Part shown: positions 12,270 through 25,739 of the stretch, in pieces
Layout: each line of letters begins with the position of its first letter
Numbering within the stretch: the first letter of the stretch is position 1
Assembly: GCA_907165065.1 (NCBI GenBank)
Contig: OU015541.1
Span: 12,763,001-12,827,000 of the forward strand
DNA from: Caprimulgus europaeus
Taxonomy: Eukaryota; Chordata; Aves; Caprimulgiformes; Caprimulgidae
Length of the DNA stretch: 64,000 nucleotides
Direction of reading: 5' to 3'
Position numbers and translations under genes: made by a program
The notes under the pieces: model-generated
Told to the model about the DNA's origin: nothing
Seen by the model: the letters and a program-made list of their open reading frames with translations, nothing else
Databases searched by the model: none

Positions 12270-13394
12270 AGAGGTTTGTGTCTGCTCTTCCTTTGTCCAG
12301 ACCTCTCAGTTCCTCAAAGAAATAAACCCTAGTCATGTTTAGGACTGTGTCTTGTGGGTGAGCAGGTGGCTGACCTGCAGCAGGCCGTTAGAGGGTTGTG
12401 CTCTCCAGCACACGGGCAGTAGCTGCAACAGGGAAAAGGAGGTGATGTGGCTCAGCACAACTGTGTGAAGGACCAAGGTCCAGGGACTAAAGAACACACA
12501 GCCCATCTCCAAGGGTTTTTCTCTTCTTCTGGGCACACTCTGCCACTCAGTTGCAGCTGTACTGAGTTCAGGCAGCCCTGGAGATAGAGGGAACCCAGAG
12601 CAGTGGGTGGCAGAAAGCACCGAGTGACCCCTCGGTGAGCTGCCCTCACCTGCTTACCACCTCCAGAGCTGAGGGAGTAAAGTTGAGAGATGCAGATTCC
12701 TTTCCTTGTGGGACTGAACTCTGGGGCACTCTTTTTAATGCTCCAGAGGTTGCAAATAGACTATTTCCAGTGAGATGTAAAGTAGCTGTATGACATGAGA
12801 TTGTCAGGCCACATCCATGACGATGTTCACGCAACAGATGGTACTTGTAGGCTTTCTGGAAACTGAGCTGGGACATGGCTGACCAGCTCTTTGACATGAC
12901 CTGGCAAATCTACTTTATATAAAGGGTGGTATAGGAAGAAGCTTAGTTCCCCAGCCTTGGAAGCACTGCCCATAACCAGACCTCATCTTTCCATTCTTTC
13001 TATCCCCTCCTTAGCCATCTTCCCATCCGTCTCAGAAGAGCATTTCCATTAATCCTTTCCTGTTTCCTCTCTCCATTCAGGATCTATGGTAAGGACTTGA
13101 CTCCTTCCAACATCCCTTTTTTATCATCCTGCCCTAAAACCAGCTCAGTTTCTTCACAGCTGGGTATGCTGAACGAACAAAGTTATGGCCTGATGCTGAA
13201 TATAGCTTCAGCCCTTCATCTGCTGGAGGAGGAGCCCACGCTGCTGCACACCTCCACCAAAGTGATCCCGAAAACAAACAAAACTCTTGTCTGATTTAAC
13301 AAAATCAATACTCCGAGAGATCCTGCCAACATGATGCATCCCACGGTGCTAACTGGAAATCTGTTGGGGATTCTTACCAATAAACACTGATTTG

Positions 13395-13760
13395 CAGTTG
13401 GCCTCTGAGCGTGAGCTGAATCCTTCTGTGCATTTTGTTTCCACGCAGCGTCTCTGGGCTACCAGGATCGCTTCTCAGACACCGGCACACTCGAGGCAGC
13501 ACCGGAGCTATTGGACATCCTGTTAGATCCTTAGCTTGCCGGGCCATTGTCTTGTTGTTATTAGTGGGGGATTAGAAGTTTAAGGCCTCAGAGCTTAATG
13601 GCCTCAGCGGGTGGAGAGCATGGCACTAGCTGTGAAAATGACAAAAATCGATAGCTAATCCAGTGCAGTCAGTCAACCTTTTCACAGCCTCATCCATATT
13701 GATTTCCAAGTGCTGCTCTTCCTGTCCCTTGACGTAATCAGTCTGTTTGCTCAGCAGATA
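13395..13760. promoter_or_regulatory. Candidate conserved element with CRE-like site
   Basis: A unique block richer in CpG than its flanks in its first 200 bases, then AT-rich with regulatory-looking words. It has TGACGTAATCA at 13730-13740 (a CREB/ATF or C/EBP-like site), GGGGATTAG near 13566, and a repeated GGCCTCA at 13584 and 13600. There is no repeat and no long frame. Enhancer function is an inference from texture only. Confidence 0.25.
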
Positions 13761-16700
13761 GACTCGCTCTCTCCTACTCTCCCCCTACTTTTTTGGGCTT
13801 TTTTCACTTAGAAATGGATTACTTAGATCCCCCCCAGCTTTTCATCTCTCTAGCTGCTGTCACAGGAATGATTAAAGGGGAGGCAGACTGGGCAACCATC
13901 TCCTACAAATCAAGGAAGAGCTGACCTGCGGTGTGATGGATGTTTGAGGGAAGGAGCAGGCGGGCTTTGACGTGGGAGGAATGGAGGACATCTGGTCAGG
14001 TTAGATAGTTACAATCCAGGTAGTCAATGCAGAAAAAAAAAAAAATAGAAAAAAAGATTACTTCCATCTCCTTTCCCCATCACTTTGAAGACACATCAGT
14101 CATCATGCTGACAGAAAAGACCCTACGGCACTATGTGAATTTAGGGATTAGGATGCAAGTGCCTTGGAGCAAGTTTTCCTCTTCCAGAGAGGATAACAGA
14201 CTTTTTCCTTTACCCACCTTGCTCTGCAAGACAAATTTTAGGGGCATCTAGATAACCTTTTAAAAAAAGACAAATATAAGGATTCCTATTGCTAGAAGCA
14301 GCCCAGCATAGTGGTGCTGAGCTGGGGCAGAGTGCTGAGCTGAGATCACTTCTGCATGTGCAACTTTCCCAGAGCCGTGCATTCCAACCTCAGTATTGCC
14401 ATCCCAAAATACAGAGCTCCTGAGAAAGCAGAAAGGCAGATGAGAACCATTAGCTTGGAGCAGGCTTAGCTAGGGATGGTCCAGTCTCTCCAGCCTGATG
14501 AATGGCCTCGTACTGCCTTTAAATAAGGGTCAGTTCAGAGGAAACTAGAGTGTGTTTGAAATAAAGACACCAATTAATGGGTGTATTTAGTGATGCTTCG
14601 AATCACCTCTGAGAACTGAATTGACTCAAAGAGTGATATTAGAATAAACATATTTTGCATTGGCAAATTAAAAAAAAAATAATGAATTGTGGCTATTCTG
14701 CAGCTGCTGAGCCATGTGGGCATCCACATCACAGCCAGGGCATCTGCAGTGCTGGGCTCGCTGCTGGGTGTATCTGTGGTGGCAGAGTGCCCCAAAACCA
14801 CTGAACAATGCTGCAAAATAACCTGGGAGAGGCTTCCTCTGCCAGTGGCACTGCCATCTCTGTCCACTGCCCTGGCAGAGGGAGGACAGCACACGCAGAC
14901 AGGGTTGAGGCAGCCGATGGAGGCTGTGACTCAGAGCAAGGTCCCAGGTCCTAGCCCTGCTGGGAAGAAATCCCTTGACCCAAACTTGCAAACTAAGCAT
15001 GGGAAGGGGACCAGAAAGGGAAAGTGGAATAGCTGGGACTCCATAGCAGCTTCACCAGAGCCCACACCCCCAGGCCTGGAGCCAGACCAGGGCAGCATTG
15101 CTGTTTGGAGCTTGGTGGGTATTGTCCTTTCAAAGACCTGTTCATTCACCGCTCCAGGCTGAGTGGCTACTGTTAGTGTAGGGAGATAAGGAAGCATAAT
15201 TTGCTGTAATGTTTTTCTCCCCAGGCTACTTCACTGTGTCTCAAGCTCAGCAGATGAATTCTGTCTGTCAAATCCAGTTATATTTTATTCCATCTCCTGT
15301 AGCAGGGATCAGAGGGCAGACATCTATCAGGCGAGCAACTGAATTACCAAATTGCATTCCTAAAACAACGGAACGAAAATGCCCCTCTGTGACTCTGTTC
15401 TGGGGGGGAGGAGACCCACACACCCAGTATTTTTCCTTATAAATTATATTGAAGCATCTGCTATTGTTAGAGCCACCAAAACGACTCCAGAAGAACAGCA
15501 CCTATGGAAGAGCAAGATATTCTCAGCAGGTGCCCACTTCTTAATAACACTCTTAATGCTTTTTCTTTTGTTACAAATTGTGCCAGCCACACAAATACAC
15601 CATTTCCTGGACCTACAGGTTTCAATGGCAAAGCCACCTCTGTGCCTGTTTCTCCAGCTTGCTCCAGGCTAACAGGAAAGAACAGCTCTGGGCTCCTCAA
15701 AGGCAGTGCAGATGGGACAATCTGGCAGCAGAGGCTCCTGTTGGTCCCCTTCCTACCTCCTTAGTGTTAATAGTCTTGTCTGAAGTCAGCTGGTACACAA
15801 GGCAGAGGAGATGCTGAAGATCAGCTTTGCAGAGCCATAAGGTTTGCTGGCCAATATGCATTTATTTTAATGAGGAATCAGTGAGCAAGTCTCATAACAT
15901 CTTCAGCTGGCATGATCCAGCACATGAGAGAGAAGGAATTAGTCTGAAACGTCTGCCATCAGAGGAGAGCTGGCAAGCTTCGGATGAAGCATTTTCCCTC
16001 AAATGAGTTTCTCTCAGGGACCTTGCTGAGTTAGACCCTGTCTCAGGCAGCAGCCTGCAATTGGCCTTGATGTAACAGATAGGCTTCGAGGAAGAAGCTC
16101 TTGAGGAGGTCATGACCAGGAGACCATGCTGTCCAGCAGAATGGGCTGTGTTTTGTGCGCAGTTTTACTTCCAAACTGTTGCTGTGCTGCACAACAGCCA
16201 GGTCCAGGCTCCTAGTCCCTGGGGATGTCACTCCTCCCGGTCCCTGCAGCAGGATCTTTCCAATTGACACCTGCTCCCTCCCTTTTGCCATGCATGACAC
16301 TTGCAGATACTTCTCTGTTGGGACCCAAGAACTTTGTATTTCCTAATTACAAAGAGTTCTTTCAATACAAAGCATGGTGTATTTGCCAAGAAGAACAGAA
16401 GGATGGCTGAAAGGGACAAAGAGATGGAGCTGCATGTATCCTGTTCCTGAAGGTTAGAAACTCCCTCAGGAGCTTGCCATGGACTGACTTGTCCATGGAG
16501 TCCCATATTGCCTGAGGAACCGGAGCCTTTGCTCCTCTCCAGCTCTCCATCTGCCTGCCTGCCACAGCTGAGAGCCTCCCTCTCCACCACTGCTCTTTCT
16601 GCAGGCTACGATCTGTAAGGCTTAGCGTCCCTCTTTGATCCCCAGCTTAGCCTTGGGAAGACTATGCTTCACCAGCCAAGAGGGAGAGGTAGGAAGCATT

Positions 16701-17539
16701 CCCCAATTAGCAGCTCTCCACTTTGTTCTTGTAGGGGCTTGTAGGCTCACTGGTCTTGCTTGGCTTTTTAAGAGCCCCTTTGATCTCCCTCCTGCACAAG
16801 TAACTCATCAGAGAGGAAAGGGAGGTGTGTGAACAACACCCACTGAAAAGAGACAGTGGGAAACAGCCAGTGCTGGCCTAAGCCACCCCAGAGGTAATGG
16901 AACAGGTCTGTCCCAACATGGGCACCATTCCCCACCCCACTTCTACCCACCTTCACACAGGTGCCTGTTCCAGGAGGCTCATCCCTTCTGGCTTTGTGTA
17001 GTCCATGGAGAAAGAGTCCATCTGTCACCAGCACAAGCTTCAGAGCATTTCTTGCTCTCTGTGGAGCAGATAAAGAGAGCAGGCTTGGAGCAAAGGCAGT
17101 GGAGATTGATAAGTGAAGTAGGCAACGCGATCTCCTGTGCTGGCTTCCTAGAGGTGCCATTTTTCAGCTGAGATGCCAAAGCAAAGTCTTGACTACTTGT
17201 AATAAATAAAAATCCTATTTTTAATATTCTGCAAGGGAAAAGTTCTTATCCCAAGGGTAATGACTACATCTTCTTATGAGTGGAGGTGTTAACCTTGTTG
17301 TACTGACTACATTTTAGCCTAAATTATTGCTAAAAATTATGAATTTTTTATGTGATGATGACCTTTTCCAGGAAAGCTCAAGGCTTTGTAGATGCTGCAC
17401 AATGCTTAAACTCTGTAGTAAGGAGCACCAATGTTGACTAGATCGCACTAAAAAATAACTTTGTAGCTTAATAGGACAAAATGCTCCTGTTGAAGTGCTG
17501 AAAATGAGATTCTCAAATCTATATTTAAGCACTACCTAG
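13761..17539. other. Non-coding stretch, nothing recognised
   Basis: This includes an A-rich run at 14029-14056 and a 157-residue open frame at 14689-15162 with no recognisable domain, overlapped by minus-strand frames of 88-110 residues. The composition is mildly GC-rich from 14700 to 17150. No splice-flanked exon, repeat family or RNA gene was recognised. Confidence 0.5.
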
Positions 17540-18250
17540 AAGTGCACCTGATTAATGAATGCTGCATTCCAGAGCCCATATTAGCCACTCAGATTTGCAA
17601 ATTCAATCTTAGTTTTCCAGTGGACATAACTAACAGTGATGGGATTATTTTACCACTACATAAACAGTAAATAGGTAATTACTTTTTCATGTATTCATTA
17701 AATATTTAACCAGCTTTTTTACATGTAAGTGACATATAACAAGGTAGTTTTAACAGGTTCATTTGGGATTCAGATTGCAAAGATGTTAATTGACATTTAA
17801 TAGCTTTGTAATTGATCTCCGTCATCTTGCATTGTGGAAAAATGCTAAAATGTATTTCAGCACAGTGGAAAATGCTACAATGTAATATTAATATTAACCA
17901 TATCATCAAGATACACATTTATTGCAGCTACATGGTGCTAAACTAAGCTACACAAGAAGTAATGTGTAATCAAAGTAATCAAAACTGTGTTAATCTTCAG
18001 TAGTTTGTTTCAAACCACTCACAGAATTTTAGGGGGCAATAGTTTCACATGGCAATTAAGAAAATGTGCTTATATGTAATAAGCCCAGACACCGACTTTT
18101 GTGAGTGGTGATGTGTACAAAATAACTCTATTATTATAATTGCCGGATGTTTATACATTTATAGCTCTTTTCAGTGACCTAGAGCTACACCAAGCTGTAG
18201 GGTGAAAGCTTGTTTATTGCATGTCTGGGTATTTCTGAACACATATATAT
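17540..18250. promoter_or_regulatory. AT-rich candidate conserved element
   Basis: A unique AT-rich block with many homeodomain- and POU-like words (GGTAATTAC near 17675, TGTTAATTGAC near 17784, TAATATTAATATTAACC at 17884). It also has a duplicated word: GTGGAAAAATGCTAAAATGTA at 17834-17854 returns as GTGGAAAATGCTACAATGTA at 17865-17884. Low-complexity tracts are absent although A+T is high, which is unusual for neutral AT-rich DNA. Regulatory function is inferred. Confidence 0.25.
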
Positions 18251-20619
18251 GGATTTTGTCCAGGTAAAACACTGCTGGTACCTTGGAGCAGGACACTGAT
18301 ATTTAACATGAGGTTGGCTTTTAGAGCAAGGACACATCATTTGTCGTTTTTATGACAATCCAGTGTCATTCAGGCTGTAAGGGGCATGGCAACCCAGGGC
18401 AGATGGAGAGCTCTTTCCACCCTACTACAAAAATAGGACAGAAGGAGCATTAAGAGGACTTGACTGCAGTCATTATTTCCAAACATTGCTGTTTGCATCA
18501 CGGTGAGCTAAGCAGGCAGGTAGGGCAAGGCATGACCCAGCGGACGGTGCTTGCATTTCCAGCCTGCTCCCTCCAAGCCAAGGCCCTGAGGTGAGTACGA
18601 GGTTACCTGCAGGAGGGTAAGAAACTGTCTTGCACAGAGCACTGACTCAACAAGAAGGGCTTGAAATAACTTCACTGCTTTAGCATCCTCCAGAGTTTTA
18701 ACATCAGTGGAGACAGGGCCTCATTTATCCAAAGATGCGTGAGCTGGATCGCTGCTGGGGGGCTAGAGCTTGTATCAGCCTCACTGGTTGTTCCACCTGA
18801 GATCGTAAGGTGCACCCAGGTGTCAGAGGCATCACCGTTTGTCTACATCAAACCATCTTCTGAGGCTCTCCATATAGCTCTGTATTGAGCTGCAGTCTGA
18901 TTATGCAGTTTTATTCCCAGTGTAACTGTCTCTGATGACTTCTTTGTGGCTTTTTCCCCTCACTGACTTTTGGTCCTGAAAAATGAGTAGCCACTCCTGA
19001 TCACCTAGAGTTTTAATCTGAAAAACCATGGGACAACAGTGCCATTCAGATTATTGTTTCTCGGTGATTTTTTAAGGGATATTGTCAAACTGAATTTGAC
19101 TCTTTCTTTATGTGTTATGAAATATCCACTATTTGCCAAAGGAAACCCTAGTAGAAAGGATTGTTAGAGGTCAGGAAAAGGATGGGAAACTAATACAGCC
19201 GAGTCCTTGGTTTCCCATCTGCCCTGCATTGGTTCTTAGCTGATTAGGTAATAAAGAAAATATTTCATGTAATCTGGAGCTCAGGTTTGATATGAACATA
19301 TTCAAAACTTCTGAATTTATGGATTCCTAAGCCTGGTTTCTGTGCCTCTAAATAAATATATTCAGTGTGCCACACACATGCAACCTACCTGAGCAACTAA
19401 TTCTGAAAAACAAATACAGCAGTGCTTAGCCACTGATGGCCATTTGTTTACTTTCAAGAGCTGCCAAACATGTTAAAATATTGACAAGACTGGCAAGTCC
19501 CAGGAGTGGTCTTGGAATGCTAGAAGAATCAAAACTTAATTATCATTTGTGTTTGTTTGTTCTTGAGTTTGTTTTTTTTTTTTACTTTAATTTTTATGAG
19601 CTATGAAACTCAGATGTTTAGATCTAGGCCTATTGAAGAGGTTTTATACAAACAAATTTTTATAATTAACTGCTCCCATAATACCACTGTAAATGAACAG
19701 TAACCCAGAAACAGCACAAATACATCCAGCCAGGATAACTCTTTTCTCAGCAATGGTCTTTCTGAAAACTTCTAAAGATCAGCAAATATGGATTATTTTC
19801 AGCAACACAATGGTCCCACACATAGCCTTGGGTTGCAGGCTGAGCAGACTGAAGATCTGAAAATATGCAGGAGAAAGCAGCAATCCCTTTGTTGTCCTTC
19901 TCCTGCTCTAGTTCATGTCATTTCCATTGCAAGAACAGGAATACAGCTGGTCTCTGTTCATCTGAGGTCTACATTCATTATTCAAGATGAAAGGGAGGAA
20001 TAAGATCCAAAACCAGTGTTACAGATATAATGGGGACAGCTGGAACACCCCTGCTACCCACAGCTGGTACAGAAGAGCACACCTGAGAACCAGTCTCCTC
20101 AGACAAAGTCATTTAAGAAGACATGTTGTAATTAATACTCTGTGTAAAGTGTTAGCTGAGCCTGTGCAGTGGCCTCCCTCCCTTGTTTTAAGTTTGCCAG
20201 GCAGGGACTGAAGAAGCTGACAAAGAGAAGCTGTTCCATCTGGGGGTTGTTGGAGCTGAAGCACATGAGTGAGGTGCCACACACCCATCCCAGGTGCTGA
20301 GGGCACCAAAGGCATTCAGGGCTCCCCTGAGCTCCCATGGGCTGAAGAGCAGGTACTTTTCTGCTGTAAACATTTGAGCTCATGACCCAAGTGAAAACTA
20401 TGCACAGAATCACTAAGGTGCCATGTTTAATTCATTTTGGCAAGCTCTTAGATTCTCTGACACGTTATGAGAAGTGCTACACGTCGGTGGGTGTTTGTAG
20501 AAAACAAGCAATTCCTTAAGCTACAAATGTACAAAAGTGGGAGCCTAATCCTTCCACCAATCTGTCACTAAAATTTCTTCTCCAGTGATCTGGAGTTGGG
20601 TTTAAGCATGACCTTTGTT
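18251..20619. other. Non-coding stretch, nothing recognised
   Basis: A short T run lies near 19571. The open frames are short and none is recognisable. No named repeat was seen. Confidence 0.5.
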
Positions 20620-20694
20620 TTATATATATATGGATATATATGTATATAGAGGAACACACACACATATGCGTGCACACACACACACAGACACACA
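20620..20694 (+). repeat. Compound (TA)n / (CA)n microsatellite
   Basis: TATATA runs with single interruptions (20620-20648) are followed after a short spacer by interrupted ACACAC runs (20654-20694). Confidence 0.85.
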
Positions 20695-23014
20695 GAGGAG
20701 CAGTGTCCACCCAGTGATAAGCTTTCAGGGTATAGATAACATCAGCATCATTTCCTCCATTGACCAGATGACATCCAACAGATGGATGGTCACACCACAC
20801 TGACCATCTTGAACTTCTAACTGCTCTGGGGGAGAAAATGATGTTGCAGATCAGCTGAAATGTTTATGGTGCTGCAGCACTGGGCAGTGATATTTATGCT
20901 AATGCTCTGTCTAGCTGCTATAGTTTACTCTGAACCAGACTCTATTTTGTTGACTTAACTGAGATAAAAGATGCAGAGTCTGTGCAAGCCAAGTTCATGG
21001 CTGAGATGGAGAAGTACAAAACTCTACAGAATCCAGGAATAAAGTCAGTCATTAAGTCCCACTAATGGAGACTGGTTAATTCTCATGGGAAAATTACATT
21101 TTTTGTTGTATTTATTCCTTGTGCTGATCTGTGAAATCTTGGTTACTGCCATGGCATTTCACAGATATGTTTACTACTCATTGGGCTGCGTGGGCTTGTG
21201 TTTCTGCCAGTCAGATGGGTGCTATGGAGGAGGGACCGATTATAACAAGTAAAACTAAAATGGGCGTACCTGTGATGTAGGTGGAGAACAAAAGCACTTA
21301 CACACTGTTATTCTTGTCACCAGAACAACAGGAAGAATCACTCCTGTGTATGTTCCTGGTAAACAAATCAAAACCGTCACTGCTGGTGGAGATGAAAATT
21401 TGAGCTTTCTAATTAAAAAAAAAAAGTCTCTGCTCACTGATTCCTCATCTGAGTTCAAGCCATTCCTCAAGATTTCTGCACAGTGGTCACTGTCTATATC
21501 CTCACAAGCAGAATTTAATAGGGACAAAGAAATTACCTGGTCAGATTAAGGTGTTACTTTCTTAAAGATTATCCTGTATTGTCCTCTACTGCCCATGTCC
21601 TCCTGTGAGGAGCTGTCCCAGGCTGCTGCACTGATTGTCACTGCTTGAGACCTCATGCTTGGGGAGAAGACTCCAGATCACAGTGAACCTTGCTCATTTT
21701 CAGAGCGTTGTGCAGAAGAAGCAAGCAGCAGGACCACCAGTGGTGACGTGCTACTTACTGCTTTGGAGCCTAGTTGTGAATCTTTACTTCTTGCTGTTTG
21801 AGGTCAACCTCCTAGTAATTCATTTTGCCTCCCCGAAGCCCCAAAGCTGGGATTTAGCAGAGTTCTGCCCAACGAGGGATCATTCAGCAGCACAGAACTG
21901 TAGCAGCAGGGAACCTTTCGCAGCAGGGGATCATTAAACACTTGACTTAAATGAAAACTTAAGAAAGTTGCTTTGAATACCAAATTTCTTCTTGCTGCCT
22001 CATCAAATGCCTGTGATGTTACCTGCCAGTGGAGAGCTTTCCAGAACAGGTCCACTCATCTGGTTTTCTGCTACCTCCATAATTGAGCTGTGACCAAAGT
22101 GACTACAGATGAATATGACATAGAGCATATATTTTTTTATTCTGACATGAGTTGAAGTGTAGACAAGTAGTCTAGCAGAATTTAAATATTCACTGGGCCT
22201 TTGTCCTTAATAGACACCACTGTGAAATGCTCCAGTGCTGCCTTCTAAAGGATACACCATAAGTTTTATAAAGTGCACAGGTTAAATGTAAATAATTATC
22301 AGTTCTCAGATTCTCATCCAGTTAGGAGAGCTGCCAAGAGCTTGTGTGTTTATCTTCAGATCTATTGGGAAATTTCCCAAGAGCATGAGCTCTCAGACAT
22401 TTAGTCAAAACATCGAGTGATAACTGTCTCCAGAACATTCAGCAGCTCTTTGATTGACATATTTCTCATCAACAAGTTGGCTTTGTTTACACGTCTCTGA
22501 GAAGTACATAGGCGATGATAGAAAAAATACAGCCAGACTTTTCTGTTCTTAGACTTTCTTCTTCTGGGAAGAGGAGTTTTATTTCAGGAACTGCTACCAG
22601 CCCAGATTTGCTAGCATTAACCAGCTGGGCTATGCCAAAATGGCCATGCAGAACAGCTTGCAAATACTCCTCAAGGAGTATTTCCAGCAGCTCTGATCTG
22701 AAGCAGGATCAGCAGCAGAAGATTTCTTTTTTTTCCTTCAGCCCACCTCTGCTTTCTGGACTGAGCAAGCTTTTGCACTTCTGTCAATCACAGTTTTTAG
22801 GAATTAGATTCTGTGTCTCCATGAAACACATGCACAAGTCTTGATACACCCCTCGAGCGGTCAGATCCTGTTTTACTTAATTGCATACAAATGTTTCTCA
22901 TCAGATTGACCACCCTGGCAAATCCTCTCCTTCCTCAACAATCTTGCCACTTCTAAAATCGCTGTGAGGGATTTCCCAGGCTCTACATCTAATGTGCTGC
23001 TGATGCAACTCATC
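20695..23014. other. Non-coding stretch, nothing recognised
   Basis: Only short, unrelated frames occur, including a short A run at about 21415. No repeat family or gene was recognised. Confidence 0.5.
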
Positions 23015-23105
23015 ACTGGCCAGGAACCTAGTTTATCCATCTCAAAAATATCTGTAATACTGACTTACCTCACAGGGTTGCTGAAGAATTTAATTTATTT
23101 ATGGA
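23015..23105 (-). mobile_element. MIR: MIR-like SINE relic
   Basis: The plus strand reads as the reverse complement of MIR. CTAGTTTATCCATCTC at 23031 corresponds to 'CAGTTTCCTCATCTG', AATACTGACTTACCTCACAG at 23056-23075 to 'AATAATACCTACCTCA', and GGTTGCTGAAGAATTTAA to 'GGTTGTTGTGAGGATTAAA'. The order and spacing match, and the divergence is high as expected for an amniote-wide SINE. Confidence 0.55.
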
Positions 23106-25417
23106 CACACTGAATTTATTTTGTTTATGGATCACCTCACAGGCCTTCATCTGTCTATGTTTTCTTGTAGCACCTCTCATTATGGTACCTAAATATGCAC
23201 ACACCAAGCTACTGAAGAGAAGAATTCTGTGGTTCTTTTCTTACCACATTAATTCCTGCAGTGGGACCCAAACCAGTCAAGAATAGTGGGTGTTGTCATG
23301 AATTCTAACTCTGACAGTTTCCAATCAGGTGAACTACCTCCTGTCTACTACTTTCTTTGGACTCAGTTTTGCCAAGGTCACAGCTTAAAAAAAAAAATTA
23401 AAAAATATAGATATATAAAAAAAAGTATCAGGATTGGAAGTGCACAACAAGAAGAGTACAGCTGTGGAAACCCAGACAGAGGGTGTCAGCAGATGGCTAA
23501 ATACAGAGGATTAAAACATTAGTTTTTGAAAATATTGAAAGTTGAGGGAGGAAAGCACAGGGAAACCAAAATAAGCCCTCATTCTCTTACCTCCATTTCA
23601 GCCTGAATGTGCTCAGTGAGCAGATGTCTTCTGCTGGCATGGCAGCTCCTCAGGGAAGGAGGAATCTGCTCAGCTAGGACAGCTGAAAATGCCCTGGAAG
23701 AACTTCTACAAACTACAACATCAAGGAAAGCCCTTCCAGAGGGGTGAGGTAACTTAGTCTTATCTGGTCCTCAGCCTGCAAGCACACTGTGGCATTGTTT
23801 TATACTCCACTATATGGGTTTCCAGCTGCTGCAGATCTTCCAGATGAGAAGTATTGAATCTGAGCTGGTGGCTTGCATCCCAGAGGAAGGAAGCATCTCT
23901 TTTCCAACCCACACTTCTGAGAGTTGCACCACGTGTCAATCTAATGATGAAGGCACCAGAAACCACTTTGTCAATTATCCCTATTGCCCTTGGGCAACTC
24001 TGGGTGGACCTCACCCACAGTCTGAGCAACCTTGGCTCAGGCAAAGGCACTCAGGTGCCTGCCTCTCAAAGTAAATCAATAAAACCTCAGAGTTAATAAC
24101 TGTGAAATACTATGGGAAAGTCTACCGTATTATCCAGCAATTAGGATGATTTCTGTTTTTAAATCCACAGCTAGTGAGAGTTCTTGAAAAAAAATAGCTG
24201 TTTTGGTACAGAAAGAAGGACAAGCTGTTTCAGTCATCATTTTATTACTGACTCACAAGGGAAATCAGTGAATCTACCAGTGGTTTATGTGATTCTGTTG
24301 CCAGCTTCTGAGAAAGGAAATGTCATGTATAGCAACTTGGTTTTCTATTGCAGCAATTAATGTACATAGGAGGCCACAACAAAATCAATACAAAACTGGT
24401 AAATCCGTAATGAATGACAGCAAAATACTGATCTTCTTGCCTAAAGAAATGTCTGTCTAAATGTCACCATCGGGTTAGGCAGTAGAAGGCTTTTCTGGCT
24501 TATTTTTGAAGGATCTGCCATATTTTATCTCTTATTTATGTATGGATCACCAAATGGCCTCATGCTTCTTGCTTATTGTATTTGTTTCCTCTGAGGAATT
24601 TATGTTCAAGTGCAAATTTTCAAGGCTTGAGCTATCCCTGAGGAAAGTGCAATTTATGCTCCAAGCAACTTGTGTCTGGGTTGCTGCTGGTGAAACCCCC
24701 AGAGGGGCTCACCAGGGAGCCGATGAGGCAGTGTTTGGGGAGCTTCATGCTTTTGTTTCAGCTTTTACTCCAAGATTTTACTCCAGCAAAAGACTCATGC
24801 TTTTGCTTTTGATCCCTCCTTCCCTGTTTGTGTCAGGATGATGCCCACTTCTCTCAACTCATCCATCTGAGATGAGTGGCAAGTAGGTATCTTCCTTCAG
24901 TGAGCCATGGTCAGTAGCCCAGAGATGGATATCAACTTCTGACCTCACAACAAGAACACAGCAATTTTTAAAACAAACAAAAAATTATTTTCAGCTAGTG
25001 AGAGCTGCCTCTACATATGACTTTTTTGTGCCTCACCACAACCTTGAAGGTTTAGAAGACCCCACTACTTCAGCCTTCTCCATGGGGGCTGTGTCCGTGG
25101 TATCCTGCCCTTTCAGAGCCACCCCTGCATGGTCCCATTTTTGCCCTTTGCAATTACTTTTAAATCACTTTTTTGTCTCTTTTCAAGAAACCCAGGCTAA
25201 GTCCCTTTTGTACTTCTGTTATCCAGAGGAATCTTCACAGCTAATGGTGCACACAGTTTTTCCCCTCCCCAGGGTGTTTACAGGTTTGCCTCTGATAGAT
25301 TCCTATCTGCCCCACGAAGCAACGCACAGTAAGGGACACACTAACCCAGTACCCAGGTCACACACAGTGCTCATAAACAGTTGCAGATCTACTACATCCT
25401 TCACAGATGTAACCTCA
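23106..25417. other. Non-coding stretch, nothing recognised
   Basis: A-rich low complexity occurs at 23385-23435. The region upstream of the microsatellite is open in one frame by chance. No gene or named repeat was seen. Confidence 0.5.
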
Positions 25418-25419
25418 TT

Positions 25420-25420
<1 letters not shown>

Positions 25421-25504
<84 letters not shown>
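25421..25504 (+). repeat. (CTTT)21 microsatellite
   Basis: There are 21 uninterrupted CTTT units (AAAG on the other strand). Because the unit reads without stops in all plus frames, it lengthens two spurious open frames ending in runs of Phe, Leu and Ser. The purity implies recent slippage and probable length polymorphism. The polypurine/polypyrimidine mirror symmetry could form a triplex. Confidence 0.97.
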
Positions 25505-25506
<2 letters not shown>

Positions 25507-25739
25507 ATCTGCTTTTCCATCAAAGCTGTGGCCAAATGCCTTTTTGAGCAGAACCAGCTAACGGTTTTGATTGTAGCCAGGACCTTTGATTGTGCACTGC
25601 GTGTCAGTACATTTGTGTACGGTGGGAGGTTTTGTTTGGGGTTTTTTTGGTGTTGTTGTTGTTATTTTAATCAACCAAGTTGTTTTCTAGTGCTGGAATG
25701 GCTTGGTCTGCTGTACTAAGCACTCATTGTGTCTGTCAC

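Noticed and set aside
13081-13088. An 8-base micro-exon between an acceptor-like and a donor-like site
   Set aside because: Such pairs arise often by chance; a longer terminal exon reading of the same acceptor is more natural, and that too is weak.
14689-15162. 157-residue plus-strand frame
   Set aside because: No domain, no splice or promoter context, and minus-strand frames of similar length overlap it.
24998-25561. 187-residue plus-strand frame as a gene
   Set aside because: Its last third is the (CTTT)n microsatellite translated as Phe/Leu/Ser; the rest is unrecognisable.
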